Assembly (NCBI GenBank): GCA_015501075.1
Contig: JADNYJ010000419.1
Coordinates: 1 to 27,981 of the forward strand
DNA length: 27,981 bases
Origin: Gymnopilus junonius
Lineage: Eukaryota; Basidiomycota; Agaricomycetes; Agaricales; Galerinaceae
Direction: 5' to 3'
Shown piece by piece: positions 1-9,958 of this stretch (the stretch's first letter is position 1; every line of letters starts with the position of its first letter). Made by a program: the position numbers and the translations under genes. The notes beneath the pieces were generated by a model. That model saw only the letters and a program-made list of their open reading frames with translations. It ran no database searches and was not told where the DNA came from.

Positions 1-94
1 ACGTGTAAAAGGGTGTCACAGCGGGAAAGACTGTTTGCCAGGTTGTAAAGGGAAGGATGATTTCTTGTCTGTGGGTCGACTGGAAATAAAACGT

Positions 95-1227
95 TCAATG
101 GGAGAAAAGAACAGATATTACCAGGAACTTACAGCTATCGTAAAGTCGGAATCTAAGGTTTTTGGGTCGGGTATACTTTCTGCGTAGGAAAAGGAGGAGG
201 GCAGCGACGATGGCAGCAAAGGCCAACACCCCAAATGTAATGCCAATTTTGGATCCCGTGTTCAGGGAGCTCTTGGGTTTACTTCCAGAAAGAGAAGGAA
301 GTGACGATATACTGTTGAAAGATGCGTTATAGGCAATCAGATCGATACCCAATGCTTGAGTTAATTGAATGCCAGTGATATTGACAATCAGGGCATGGGA
401 ACCGGACTTGACATCAGCATGGAACAGCTGGACAAACGATGTGGAACCGATTGTCCCTCGAGGTAGGCCAGAGATTGTGGGTACTCCATCAAGAGTATAC
501 ATAGTCGTTATTGCGCCTTCAGAAACATTGACTGCAGTCCCAAAGATTGAGATAGAAGAACCTGATATGGAATCGTTAGTGCAAATATGAGTAAAGGTGA
601 AGTCGTCCTCAACACACCTTCAAATTCAAATTGCAGTGAGTCACCAATGACCGAACTCCAATGAGCGGTACCACGATAAAGTGGTGGAACGACTGAAATC
701 GGAGAAACAGGGCTCCAGCTGCCGGAAAAGCTGATGGAACTGTCCGAATCGTCTACAGCAAGTGTCTGTCCTTGGAGTGGGGTAGATAAACCCGGAGTAA
801 TAGCCAAATAGTCGAAAAGTGGCAGTGAAAGCCTGGGCTCGAAAATGCGTAGGTAATAGTATGTTGGCCATCGGGAAGGATAGGCGAATAGTATGACCCT
901 TGGCCTACTTGATACTGGACCTCGCCATCGTCAAGTCTTACAGTGTAACTGGTGTTAGCTGAAAGAATAGACGCTGCTACATGAACCCCAGTACCTGTCA
1001 TTCACGCAATAGTCAGAAACGACCAATGGTTAATGAGGTAGTAGGGACAGACCGTGAAACGTGTAATTAAACCACCCATTACTGCACTCATTGCTCGGCG
1101 CTTCGGATGTAGTGAAGGTACCTTTGTAGCAGGAATTTGCTGTTTGCTCGGCGTACGAGAAGCAGCTCGAGTTATATAAAATATTGGGGTCTCGATCGTC
1201 AATGAGAAGAGCAGGAGCCTGAGCCAT
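95..1227 (-). CDS. Single-pass membrane protein with a two-repeat ectodomain, frameshifted
   Basis: No function is known to me. The architecture matches a large agaricomycete group of cell-surface proteins: extracellular beta-rich region, one helix, then a basic stop-transfer RRK. Exons read as 1227-1053, 994-618 and 561-95. The ectodomain holds two similar units, one ending near GTGVHVAASI/YTVRLDDG and one near GSSISIFGTAV/MYTLDGVPT, with several N-glycosylation sequons (NSS, NYT, NTS, NVS, NIT, NAS). The helix is the stretch starting GSKIGITFGVLAF, followed by LRRKYTR; the cytoplasmic tail is very short for this group. Inside exon 2, around 815-840, the frame must change between HTITYAFSSPG and LPLFDYLAITPG, so the gene looks frameshifted. 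Skipping a 65 nt GT-AG segment (about 828-892) would restore frame but remove conserved sequence. The ATG at 1227 gives no signal peptide. In-frame hydrophobic codons just upstream (SLLSTSIIVMAQA) suggest the true start lies in an unseen upstream exon. Confidence 0.65.
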
Positions 1228-1729
1228 TACAATGATGGAAGTCGATAGTAGGGAGCCTTCAAAATCCAGTGATCGAAAGGCAATCCTAATATCGACTGGC
1301 CAGCAGTTATCGCCAGCTCATGCCGCGCAAACATCGGCAAAACATTGGCTCGTGGACGTAGGATCTAAGCAGCTGTGAAATCACAGGTCGCTATTAAAGG
1401 CATATATGATGTCAGGAGGTACCTTGATGCCGGTACAGACTTGACATTTTGAGCCGCGTTTCCACAAGACTTTGGACGTCGCTAAGAATAAACAGCTTCT
1501 ACGAGCAAAGGTCCTGTTAGACCGGCGTCAAATTTGGATATACAGTAGATTAATCAAAACACATTATCGCACCGTTTCGACTTCAGCTAGTTGGAAAATA
1601 TATACGTGGTCAATTGAGACTTGGATAAAGGAATCAGTGGCTGAATCATTCGATGTAGCAAGTAAATATGAATAAGGATAATGGGCTCTAGTCCATGCAA
1701 TATAGGGTCGTAGTATTGTAGGTTTTGCT
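1228..1729. other. Spacer between two minus-strand genes
   Basis: About 500 bases between the 5' end of the surface-protein gene and the 3' end of the coiled-coil gene. It should contain the promoter, and possibly a missing signal-peptide exon, of the former. A TATATA stretch lies at about 1598-1603. Short open frames run on both strands here but none resembles a protein I know. Confidence 0.5.
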
Positions 1730-2378
1730 TCAATCTTCCTGCTTTCGCTTAGAAATGCGTGTGGGGGTAGAATCCTTGTGCGAGACCAGGAAGTAAGTGA
1801 ATGAGCCGCGATGAAAGATAAATGTGCCCACCTCGGCCATGATGTCAAGACATGTTTGCATCGTCTCGTTATTTTCATCCGTCGTCTTCACGTCCTCAAA
1901 GGCATCCTGCGGGGCACGTTTAGTTTGAGAGCGAGATGTGTGAATAGGAGTGTTGAGACTAGGCACCTGATCGAATGCTTTCATTTCCGTATTCGGACCC
2001 TCTGACTGTGTTTGATGTTCATCCCAAGCTTCGTCGTCGACTGTGGATGCTTGAAACGCAGTATATATTAGTTACGACCTACTTTCTGGAAGCCAGAGAT
2101 TTGTACCCCAGACAGCTTGCCTCTCGTGAAGTCTCGTCAATTCAGTCCGAAGAAATTCAAGTCTTGCTGTCATCGACGTCTGTAGCTGAAGTTGTGTAAT
2201 ATAATCAGTGATTATAGAACCTTCATAACGAAAGAATACCAACTTCATGTTGTGCCTTTTCAAGTCGATCAAGTCGTTCGTTTAATTCTTCAGCTCCCTT
2301 CTGTAGCTCTTGAGCAAACTGGTTATCATAAATAGGCTGTACGTTCGAAATCTCCTCTGCCAGAGAGGCTGAAACCAT
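1730..2378 (-). CDS. Small coiled-coil protein of unknown function
   Basis: I do not recognise a named family. Four exons fit best: 2378-2244, 2185-2083, 2040-1832 and 1774-1730, giving 163 residues. The ATG at 2378 begins MVSASLAEEISNVQPIYDNQ. Residues about 20-72 are charged with heptad-like Leu spacing (ELQKGAEELNERLDRLEKAQ, then LEFLRTELTRLHERQ), predicting a coiled coil. The second half is acidic and hydrophilic (DDEAWDEHQTQSEGP) and ends with a basic tail, RISKRKQED, that could serve nuclear localisation. The first intron uses GTTGGT, a weak donor chosen only because it keeps frame. The last intron (57 nt, no stop, multiple of three) could equally be retained. It lies tandem to and downstream of copy B on the same strand, about 390 bases from its stop. 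Confidence 0.5.
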
Positions 2379-2769
2379 GGTGAAAGAAAGAAACAGTCGT
2401 TGAAACCGGCCTGGACTTCGTACAGTAGTTTATCCTGATCAAAAATTTCGATCGGTCTCTACACCGCGTCCGGCAATTCCCGGCGTGGAGGGTATGACGC
2501 TGGGCGCTTACCATGTCCCGGATTTGGCAATGACATAAAAACTTACAGCAAGTAGGCGCAAAGGGTGGCTGTCATCTGGGAAGAGCAAAAATCAGACTTC
2601 GAGATTCAAGCAGAACAGGAACTATTACTATTTGCTACATATTCTCCTATTTTATTGGTGATCGAATCCTGAGCGAGTCCTCTAGCGTTACAATTTCACT
2701 TCGAATGAGTGTTTTGGCTTCAATTTTAATCTTCTTTACAAGAGCCACCATACTAGGTCCATAATTTTC
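2379..2769. other. Spacer, no gene seen
   Basis: About 390 bases between the stop of copy B and the start of the coiled-coil gene, both on the minus strand. It should hold the 3' end of one transcript and the promoter of the other. I see no open frame worth reporting. Confidence 0.5.
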
Positions 2770-4070
2770 TCACTCAAATGACGTTGATATAAAGGTCGTA
2801 AGAACGAAATCTTCGCTATCAATCGGACTTGCAGTGGTGGACTCGGACTTCAGGCGGCGCATGTTGATAACCATTTTGCATGACTAGAAGTGAGTAAGAG
2901 AATGAGCTAACGTCCACTTTCAGAATCCGAGAACTGTACCGTCAATGAAACGAGAGTCGCGGGTAATCTAAGGATCCGGGATGAGTCACACTCAGAATGT
3001 AAGTGGAAGAAGACATACACAAAGATGATGACAGGATTTACGGTGCGAGTAGCAAAGCAATAAGCAATCGTCACTGTTGAAATCACTAACGGGATGGAGT
3101 GAATGAGCAGCCGAGCTTGAAGCGAGCTGGATATCTGGATCCTTACCACTAAGGACACTGAATGACCAATTGCCCGTGTTGACAAGTGTATCCATCACAG
3201 CAGTATTATTGCCTTGTACGATATTTCTCTTCATGAAGGTCGTTAACCATAAGGCGAAATGGGCTAGAAACACAACTGCACTATCGTGTTTAATTTTAGT
3301 ACACGCGTTGATCAGGAATACAAAGCCAGTACTAACCCAAGAGGCGCAGCTTCGATTGGTGTCCGGCGTAAGTCGCACTTTTCATTGAAATCTTCGTCTC
3401 TGAGAGCGTTCCTACCGACTAGGACATATGCCGTAACGAATTGGAGGAGCACTGGAATTGTAAGGGCAGTCACTACTTTCCAGCTCTTTCTGTATAAAAC
3501 GTATACTATAAAATGATTATCAGTAATTTACCTCTGGTCTGAGGATAGTATCTGGCACCTCGGATAAGCAGTAACCCGTCGAAACAGACTTGGAGCGTGG
3601 TGCAAGTTAACGTCAAAATAGGAACCAGGCCTTGCATCGGGATGCAGAGACAGGGCCGCGTGCAAGAAAGACATGGATAAAGCTGTAGTGAACTCTGGAT
3701 GATGTGTTAATGTCCTCATCTTGAACGGTCTAAGTAGACAGCTGAAATGACGAACATTAGGGCGGTCAGGGCGAAGTACCGAGCCCACATGTATATGAAT
3801 TTCGTCGGTGTAAAACGCGCTCTGTCGAAAGCCTCTTTCAGTATCAGAATACATTGGGGCTCAACGAAGCAGGCGCACCCCCAAACGTATTGGTATTCCG
3901 ACCGGCACGATGTAACAAGGTCCAAAGTCAATAGCAGGAGGGCTGCAACTGCGCGGTAGTTGGAAGGATTTGACATGATGAATGATGCCTGATAACGCAC
4001 GAGATAAATAGTTCCTTGCGTCCCACCATTGTTGGCTAGTGTAACTGGTCTCAAGGTTCTCTAGTGCCAT
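2770..4070 (-). CDS. DUF6533-like seven-helix membrane protein, copy B, frameshifted
   Basis: Paralogue of the gene at 18294-19630. Nine exons: 4070-4001, 3948-3879, 3821-3756, 3694-3559, 3505-3337, 3280-3147, 3085-3019, 2967-2940, 2883-2770. Exon lengths 2-8 are 70, 66, 136, 169, 134, 67 and 28, identical to the paralogue except exon 4 (137 there). Exon 4 has lost one base in a T run (plus-strand A run at 3615-3618), so AWFL is followed by a stop instead of the LTLTCTTLQ helix, which is still readable one frame over. Conserved stretches include EYQYVWG, KFIYMWARYFAL, FIHVFLARGPV, CDLRRTPIEAAPL, MDTLVNTGN, YCFATRTVNPV and SCKMVINM. The repaired reading would be about 284 residues with seven hydrophobic segments. 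The family is abundant in agaricomycetes; its function is unknown. Either a recent pseudogene or a base-call error. Confidence 0.75.
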
Positions 4071-4190
4071 CGAAAGGCAGGAGCTGACGAGGACGTTACG
4101 CGATGGCGCACTGGTTGCGTGCAAAATACCAGGGATTTGGAGCTTGGGTTGATGATAGAAGGGTTTCAGGGGAATCCCTCGACTAGGTCC

Positions 4191-4198
4191 TATATAAA
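4191..4198 (-). promoter_or_regulatory. TATA box of copy B
   Basis: On the minus strand this reads TTTATATA, starting 128 bases before the ATG. The paralogue has TTTATACA 126 bases before its ATG, so element and spacing are conserved between the two copies. Confidence 0.5.
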
Positions 4199-7100
4199 CC
4201 GATGGTGCTGCAGGGCCAACTAAGCTGGCTCCGTCTGCTTCCGTCGCGCTCAATGCCGTTTGAGGACGAAAACGTCAGGAAAAAGCCTCTAGTGACCGAA
4301 GCATCGTTATGAAATGTCGGGGGACGAAATAAGCGGGATAGCTTTCGTGGTTACTCCACGTGCTAAACACAGGTCGAAGCTAGGAACCAATTCAACATGG
4401 TGGGAGTCGGGGGTCAAGGACCGATGGCCCGCCTGGGATTTGTTGGTTATATAACCTCCTTCGCGCCAGACTTGGCGCCACCCCCGCTTCCGGGTACAAT
4501 AGGAACCTGTGAAAGTGGTCTTTTTTTTTTGAGTTATGCCAGTCGTCGTGGTAGACAGCGAAAAAAATGCCCAGTTGGAGCAGAAGGTAACCGAGCGCGA
4601 GAAAATTCACGATGCTCCAATTTCCCGGCGTGCGATTATAGTCGGTCTCCAAGCTTTGTCAGGTCGGTGAAGCCGAGTAACGGTCGGCGGTGAGAATTCG
4701 TACTCAGCGAGCAATCATTTGTGCCAAACACTGATCCTCGATTCATAAAAAAGGCAGGCGATGGCGTTTGTGGGCGCCTAGCTGCAATATGACTAGATAT
4801 GTATATCGGTGAACAGGTGGACAAACATTAATGTACCTGAAAAAGACACGGTGCGCCGGTCGCGTGCGCAATGCGCAATGCACATCCAATGATAAGTCTT
4901 TCCATAATGGCTATTATGGCGATTTTATTGGAAGGTGGAGTCGGAACCGAACAGGAGATTGGAATCACATTGATAATATCCTGATTATGCCAGAAAGTAG
5001 AATATCATAAGGACGAATTGCTAAATATTCGACCTTAAAAAAAGAGGAAATTGAAGGTGCGCAGAAAAATACTAATACAAATGCAGAGGAAAACTCAACT
5101 GTGAGCGCTCAGTCAGGTCGGAAAGATTTCTAGCCTTAGAAGTGAGAAGATTCCCAGTACAGGTCGACTGCTTATAAGCTTGCCACTCTACGAAAACACT
5201 TCAAAGGCGTCTTGCATCTTAACCTTACGCAGTAAAGGTTATCTGCAAGTTGCATTATTCCTAATATAAGTCGAAACCCCACTGCACCAAGCCAATCAGA
5301 AGACGTAGAATCCTGTAGTCAAACCTTGCAGATAACCTCTAGTGCAAACGCACCCTTCCGGCCGATTAAAATGTCTTCGGAGAGCAACCGTCCGCCAACG
5401 CCAACAAAATCGCTCCGTTCATCAAACCTAAAAAACAAAAACAATCCCGTTCTGGTCCCACTCAATGTTGTGCTTCTTCAGATCGTCAGGCGATCGTCAA
5501 CCAAGTTAACGGTGCCAGGGAGGTGGTACGAAATGAAATCTCGAACGTTCCCTGCGAAGGATGTCGATAAGTGCCATCTTACCACCTTGACATGCTTGCC
5601 CTCCGCCCCGCCGTTCTGCGCCGACAATCAAGATTCCTGTTCTCCAGGCGGTTATGCGATATGGAGTTAAAACGCAGGCGCGCTCCGTCATGTAAAGGAC
5701 GTCTGGAGTTTAAGATTTTTCCGTCTCTGCCAGATAAATCGCTCACCAGTGACGAAGCCCAAGGGTGCTAGTATCCGAGATTCTGCCTACTTTTCTTCCT
5801 TGGTTAAAGAGTCAAAATAGACCCCCGCACAAGGTCGAGTTGGGACCCAGAGCCCTCGACTCCGATCGAGCTTCTCTTTACATTGACCACATGGGTAACA
5901 TACTTGGTGGAAACAGATTCAGATTACATTGAATACTGAATATACTTATTTAGGCCTATCGCCTAACGTTAATCAATCCACAACGCGATACCGTCTGAAC
6001 TGATTGCCCTATACATGTAGAACCTTAGAAGGGCGCGGTGGGAATAGTCGATAAGAAGCTACATACCAAGAGAAACTAACAAGAAGTAGGCTGTACCACC
6101 CTGCAGGAATTTCGAAGGGATAAAATTTCCTCTGTATCTCCTCCAGTATTTAAACATAGATCAGTTCCGATTGTTCTTAGAACATTTCTGGATTTCCCAG
6201 GAGGTAGACAGTTTGTTGGACTTCTTGCATTACGAAGCTCTACGGCCGTAAAAGATGCGGAGAATATATACAAGTAATGGTCGTAATGCAATTATCGTTC
6301 GTCCAAGTTCAAGCAAAGGCGGAAATCCTGTCAAAAATCAAGGCAACGACCATAAGCGAAATATAGTACGCGCAGAACCATACTTGATCATGATCAGAGG
6401 GACGATGGTCAACTGTACAGGACGAGATTATACTGAACAAAGACGCTACAATCGGTGGTTGGGAATACTTACACGCAAGTAGGAGTTACCAACCTCTGCT
6501 TAGCACTTAGTAGTGCATCTGCGACGCGGATGCTAACTGCCGAGAAGGTGAGAAGAAGCCTAGCCCGCCTAGCTCCCCCGGTCAAATATAAACCTCTTTC
6601 AGTTACCCTGGGTTGCAACGTTGTTATTTGCATACCCAATGTTGATATTGCGTGAGTGATTTCATTGTTCAGAGGAAAAATGTGCGTGATAGACGCACCT
6701 TGGGATAGGGCTATCATTGATAACACCCCATCTGAGATCACCCATCCAGGACTCTAGAACGTCTGATATCCCGATTTTGATTTGGTATACTCTACGTACT
6801 GAGTTGATACTGAGATTGAACGGGATATGTACTGTATATGTAAATCGACTTGTTTCTGGAGACTAGAAGAAGTCACCAATTTGAATCGGGAAGACCCATG
6901 GAGGACGATATGGATGAACCTGGTTGAAGTCATTATACTATTTCATTATCTTGAAAGATGAAAATTTGAAAGTACACCGTACCGGCCAAACATAACTTCT
7001 GCGCTTTGCTTGTGAGGTTGGTGGAGATTGTTCGATTGCCGTCGTTGTTGACCACCCTATGATCTAAATCGAACCAAAAATGTCAAAAAGCTGTGAGGAC

Positions 7101-7512
7101 CGAATCGTAGATTAGGGCCAAAAATATCGAAGAAACCCTCCAACGCGTACGCTCACACATCTGTTCAATGTTCAATGGATAAACCATGACAAAACGTAAC
7201 GATATCGAATTTCACTTTCAATCTTAGCGATTGATACAATCAAGTGCATGGCAGCCGCGGCCCCGTGAGGGGTGAGCATTTTACTTATGTCGAGGTTAAG
7301 TACTACTTATAATTCAGCGGGAGTTTGAAACGGGGACTAAGAAAATTCACTAGAAATTCAACCTGTTGCTCTCCAAGCAGAAAATTTCGCAGTCATGTAC
7401 AACTTTTGTATATACACAAGGTTGACCAAGAATTTGGGACATAAGGTTAGTGTGGAAGACAGGAGCATTTCCGCGTCTCAAAACTGAAGGAATGGCGAGA
7501 TGGAAATGGTGG
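4199..7512. other. Gene-poor stretch, only short unassigned frames
   Basis: No gene I can support. Items of note: a minus frame 4652-4392 with one plausible helix (VNFLALGYLLLQLGIFF) but no ATG; a plus frame 5356-5670 starting MSSESNRPPTPTKSLRSSN with a low-complexity basic N-terminus and scattered Cys; and a minus frame 6741-6469 ending in a hydrophobic, basic stretch (LLLTFSAVSIRVADALLSAK) that could be a remnant of a membrane-protein gene. Poly-T runs and AT-rich segments are common. I see no terminal inverted repeats or transposase or reverse-transcriptase motifs. Confidence 0.4.
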
Positions 7513-7929
7513 TCACGGATTGTCACGGTCCTTTTGGCAGGGCGCGGACAAGCTCTTCCGCATGAAAACATCACGTCTTGTCACGCTTAAACACACCTTC
7601 TGCATTGCATCTGCCCTCACAAAGTCAAATGTACACGAACCTGTCCATGGCTCAGGCTTCCTGCTTGAACAAGTCTCCTTGACGCTCCTGTGAATTTTCG
7701 TTTTATTTGACTCAAGGGATCTGGCCAGATCTTGCAAGAGATGCTGATAGATCAGCTGATTTGATGCACTCAGCTCCGCAAATCGAGTGCCACTCTTCGT
7801 CTTTCTGCAGAGATGAAGAAACAACGTACATAACATGGTAGGTAGTATGATATAGTATTTATGTGAATTTTGGTGGAGGCCAAATGCGAGAGGAAGGTTT
7901 GCAAAAGTTGACAGTTTCAAACTCCCCAT
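7513..7929 (-). CDS. Doubtful open frame of unknown function
   Basis: A 138-codon uninterrupted minus-strand frame beginning with an ATG (MGSLKLSTFANLPLAFG). The frame continues open upstream of this ATG (DSSTIVDREFET), so it may be an internal exon. The middle is polar and helical (LLQDLARSLESNKTKIHRSV) and contains a good internal donor and acceptor. I recognise no family. An unbroken frame this long is unusual in this AT-rich stretch, which is the only reason to list it; it may be a fragment of a degraded gene. Confidence 0.2.
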   Translation of the reverse strand: MGSLKLSTFANLPLAFGLHQNSHKYYIILPTMLCTLFLHLCRKTKSGTRFAELSASNQLIYQHLLQDLARSLESNKTKIHRSVKETCSSRKPEPWTGSCTFDFVRADAMQKVCLSVTRRDVFMRKSLSAPCQKDRDNP

Positions 7930-9148
7930 CGTTTCAAACTCTCGATCAACGATAGTACTTGAGTCCTTGGAAGTTGGCTATCGGGGGAAATCTTCAAACC
8001 ATTATTAGTTGCCTGGCTATGAAATGTCAGAAAAGTTGAGGCAATAATGCTGATATTTTAAGGAATCCACATCCGTTAAAATTTTTGATAACGCCTGTTG
8101 CACAATGATCCTCTGTATGGGTCGAGAAATGTGGGAATCTCGAAAGCGCAGAGCAGCAGAAAATGGTGGAAATTATGATATGGCAATAGCCAGTTCATCA
8201 CCTGCGTTGGTCAACCGGGAGGATCCTGCGCTACTGCATTCGAGTTGAAGGCAAGTGTTACCGTGTTACCCCAAGGGTCAAGATCTCCCAAAGACCGAGG
8301 ATTGTGAACTTGACTCCGAGGCGTAATGCGAGTTTGCTCTGGTAACGGAGCATGATGAGAAATTCTGAACGCAAAGTGCTGGAGACGTGTCAAATCGACG
8401 TATTTTCTTGAAAATCCTTCGGAGTCGCAACAAGCCAACACTAAGCAGCCAAAAACCCAAATGTGATGCGAATATTACACCATCATCCATGACGAAGACC
8501 AGGAAGATTTGAGAGCAGAAGTAAGTCACCAAAGATGAGTCAGCGTCCGCGCAAGTGACGGATCGCTAGAGCTGATCCGTCCGGGACAGGCGGTGGTTGA
8601 CAGTGTTTGATCCCCAAGCTATTGACTCGCGGCCGGTAGCGGCAAACACTCTTTCCCGAACGTTCTCGCATGGTCGGGGCTAGAACAGAGCCATCCCGAA
8701 AGACGAACAAAAGGCCTGCAGTCAGCGTTTCTAGATCCTTCGTTCTGGCCGAGTGTAAGCAGGCCTCCTCTGGTATTCCAGCCTTCTATGAGCCGCCTTG
8801 GTTTTCGAGACTCCCACGCCAGAACAGAAGCACGATGCTGAATGCGTGTTTTATGCTCACTGGACGGAGCGTAGGGGTGGAAGGTGGCCTCCGGGAAAAG
8901 GGCTCCTGGAAAAGCCGATGTGGACAAAACCGTCAAAGAGCGTTGGGGAAACACGGAGAGCGCTTACATAATGCCGAAGCTGTGACATCTCACGTTCGAA
9001 ACCGTCATTGATTCGCAGATTCCACGCGTTTCTAGAGCAGTCTCCCCAGCCCCAGCGGTTTCGCGACATCATCGCTCTTGCTGCTAACGCCTACGTGTCC
9101 TTTCCGAGACTCATTTGTGTTGGAAAGCTGCGGTTGAGTCATTCCGGG
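7930..9148. other. Spacer upstream of the eIF4E-motif gene
   Basis: A minus frame at 8490-8278 starts MDDGVIFASHLGFWLLSVG with one hydrophobic segment, overlapped by another frame (8441-8211) containing LQHFAFRISHHAPLPEQ. Neither forms a complete model. From about 8560 to 9000 the DNA becomes GC-richer and open in several frames on both strands, which reflects composition rather than coding. The last few hundred bases should hold the promoter of the gene starting at 9254. Confidence 0.4.
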
Positions 9149-9157
9149 TATATATAT
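9149..9157 (+). promoter_or_regulatory. TATA box of the eIF4E-motif gene
   Basis: A TATATATAT run begins 105 bases before the ATG at 9254, within the usual range for fungal promoters when the 5' leader is short. A pyrimidine-rich stretch (CCTCCTCGCCGCG and similar) follows, consistent with a fungal transcription start region. Confidence 0.5.
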
Positions 9158-9253
9158 GCTTGCTCCGACATGGAGACTCCCCATCCTCCGTTGCATCTAC
9201 GCGTCTGTGCTTTAAGCCCTCCTCGCCGCGCTATTCACCCTATCTGAGTAAAG

Positions 9254-9958
9254 ATGTCTTCGCCCATTGCTATCCGTCGCCCAAGAGCCCTATCATCCTC
9301 CTCATCTTCTTCAATGGCGTCATCCCTCTCCTCTGTGCCTACCACCCCACCCTCAGCTAAGCTCTATGTCCCGGTTCACAAACGAGCCGGTTCAACGTCA
9401 TCAAGGGCTTCTTCACCTGCTAGTTCCCGTTCCCCTGCCTCATTGGGTATGTTTCCTTCCTTCTATGGACACCTGCAACTCGGGGCTGACTGGGACTCTA
9501 ATTCAGCACCCAAGCAGCATCCCAGGATCTACACTACCGGTTACCTGCTTTCCCTCCGTCCCCAAGCTGATGAGAGTATGAAGGAGAAGATGCGCGTTGC
9601 TTGCCCCGAGGTAGTCATGAACCGCCGCACGAGGAAGAACATTGAGTTTGCGGAACACCAGCAACGGAAGGAGGCAGGAAGCAAGAAGCAGCATGCCTCT
9701 CATCATGAGCACCATCAACATCCATCGGAACCTGCTACCCCTTCTCCTGCTCCCGCTGTTGTCACTAAACCCGCAGGACCCGTCGCCGCAATTCGTGCCG
9801 CTGCTCCTTCCATCAACGCCCGCATTATGCCCCGGAGGAACCGACCTGCGGGACGTGCACCGGAGAGACGCCGACAGGCTCTGCAGACGAGTCTGAACCT
9901 CAACGATAATTGGAGGGACGCGAGGCTTTCTATGCCTGCTCCCTTGCCAGTCGTTTGA
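9254..9958 (+). CDS. Ser-rich basic protein with a putative eIF4E-binding motif
   Basis: Two exons, 9254-9446 and 9507-9958, give 214 residues. The 60 nt intron has GTATGT, a CTGAC-type branch site and TTCAG, and its removal keeps frame. Domains in order: Ser-rich low-complexity N-terminus (residues 10-64) containing KLYVPVHKR; a conserved-looking core IYTTGYLLSLRPQADESMK (72-90) followed by CPEVVMNRRTRKNIEF; a His- and Pro/Ala-rich linker; and a basic C-terminus (MPRRNRPAGRAPERRRQ) ending ALQTSLNLNDNWRD. Y73-x4-L78-L79 fits the YxxxxL-hydrophobic motif by which eIF4G, 4E-T and yeast Caf20 dock on eIF4E, and the following LRP resembles the LKP after the Caf20 motif. Role as a translation regulator is inference. 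No catalytic domain is visible. It is probably mostly disordered. The 3' half is duplicated downstream in decayed form. Confidence 0.75.
   Translation: MSSPIAIRRPRALSSSSSSSMASSLSSVPTTPPSAKLYVPVHKRAGSTSSRASSPASSRSPASLGMFPSFYGHLQLGADWDSNSAPKQHPRIYTTGYLLSLRPQADESMKEKMRVACPEVVMNRRTRKNIEFAEHQQRKEAGSKKQHASHHEHHQHPSEPATPSPAPAVVTKPAGPVAAIRAAAPSINARIMPRRNRPAGRAPERRRQALQTSLNLNDNWRDARLSMPAPLPVV

Noticed and set aside
3949..4000. Apparent frameshift near the start of copy B
   Set aside because: A 52 nt GT-AG intron at the same position as intron 1 of copy A explains the frame change.
5460..5600. Possible zinc-cluster domain (CCASSD ... PCEGCR)
   Set aside because: Only four Cys with wrong spacing for Zn2Cys6, a stop directly after CEGCR, and no downstream exon.
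6469..6741. Possible fourth membrane-protein gene on the minus strand
   Set aside because: One hydrophobic stretch and possible splice sites, but no conserved family motif and no continuation that reads as a helix bundle.
8619..9011. Long overlapping open frames on both strands upstream of 9254
   Set aside because: The segment is GC-rich and open in several frames at once, with low-information composition and no family resemblance.
9447..9506. Reading 9254-9958 as a single uninterrupted 234-residue frame
   Set aside because: The 60 nt segment has GTATGT, a CTGAC branch-type site and TTCAG, is frame-neutral, and interrupts the low-complexity linker; an intron is more likely.
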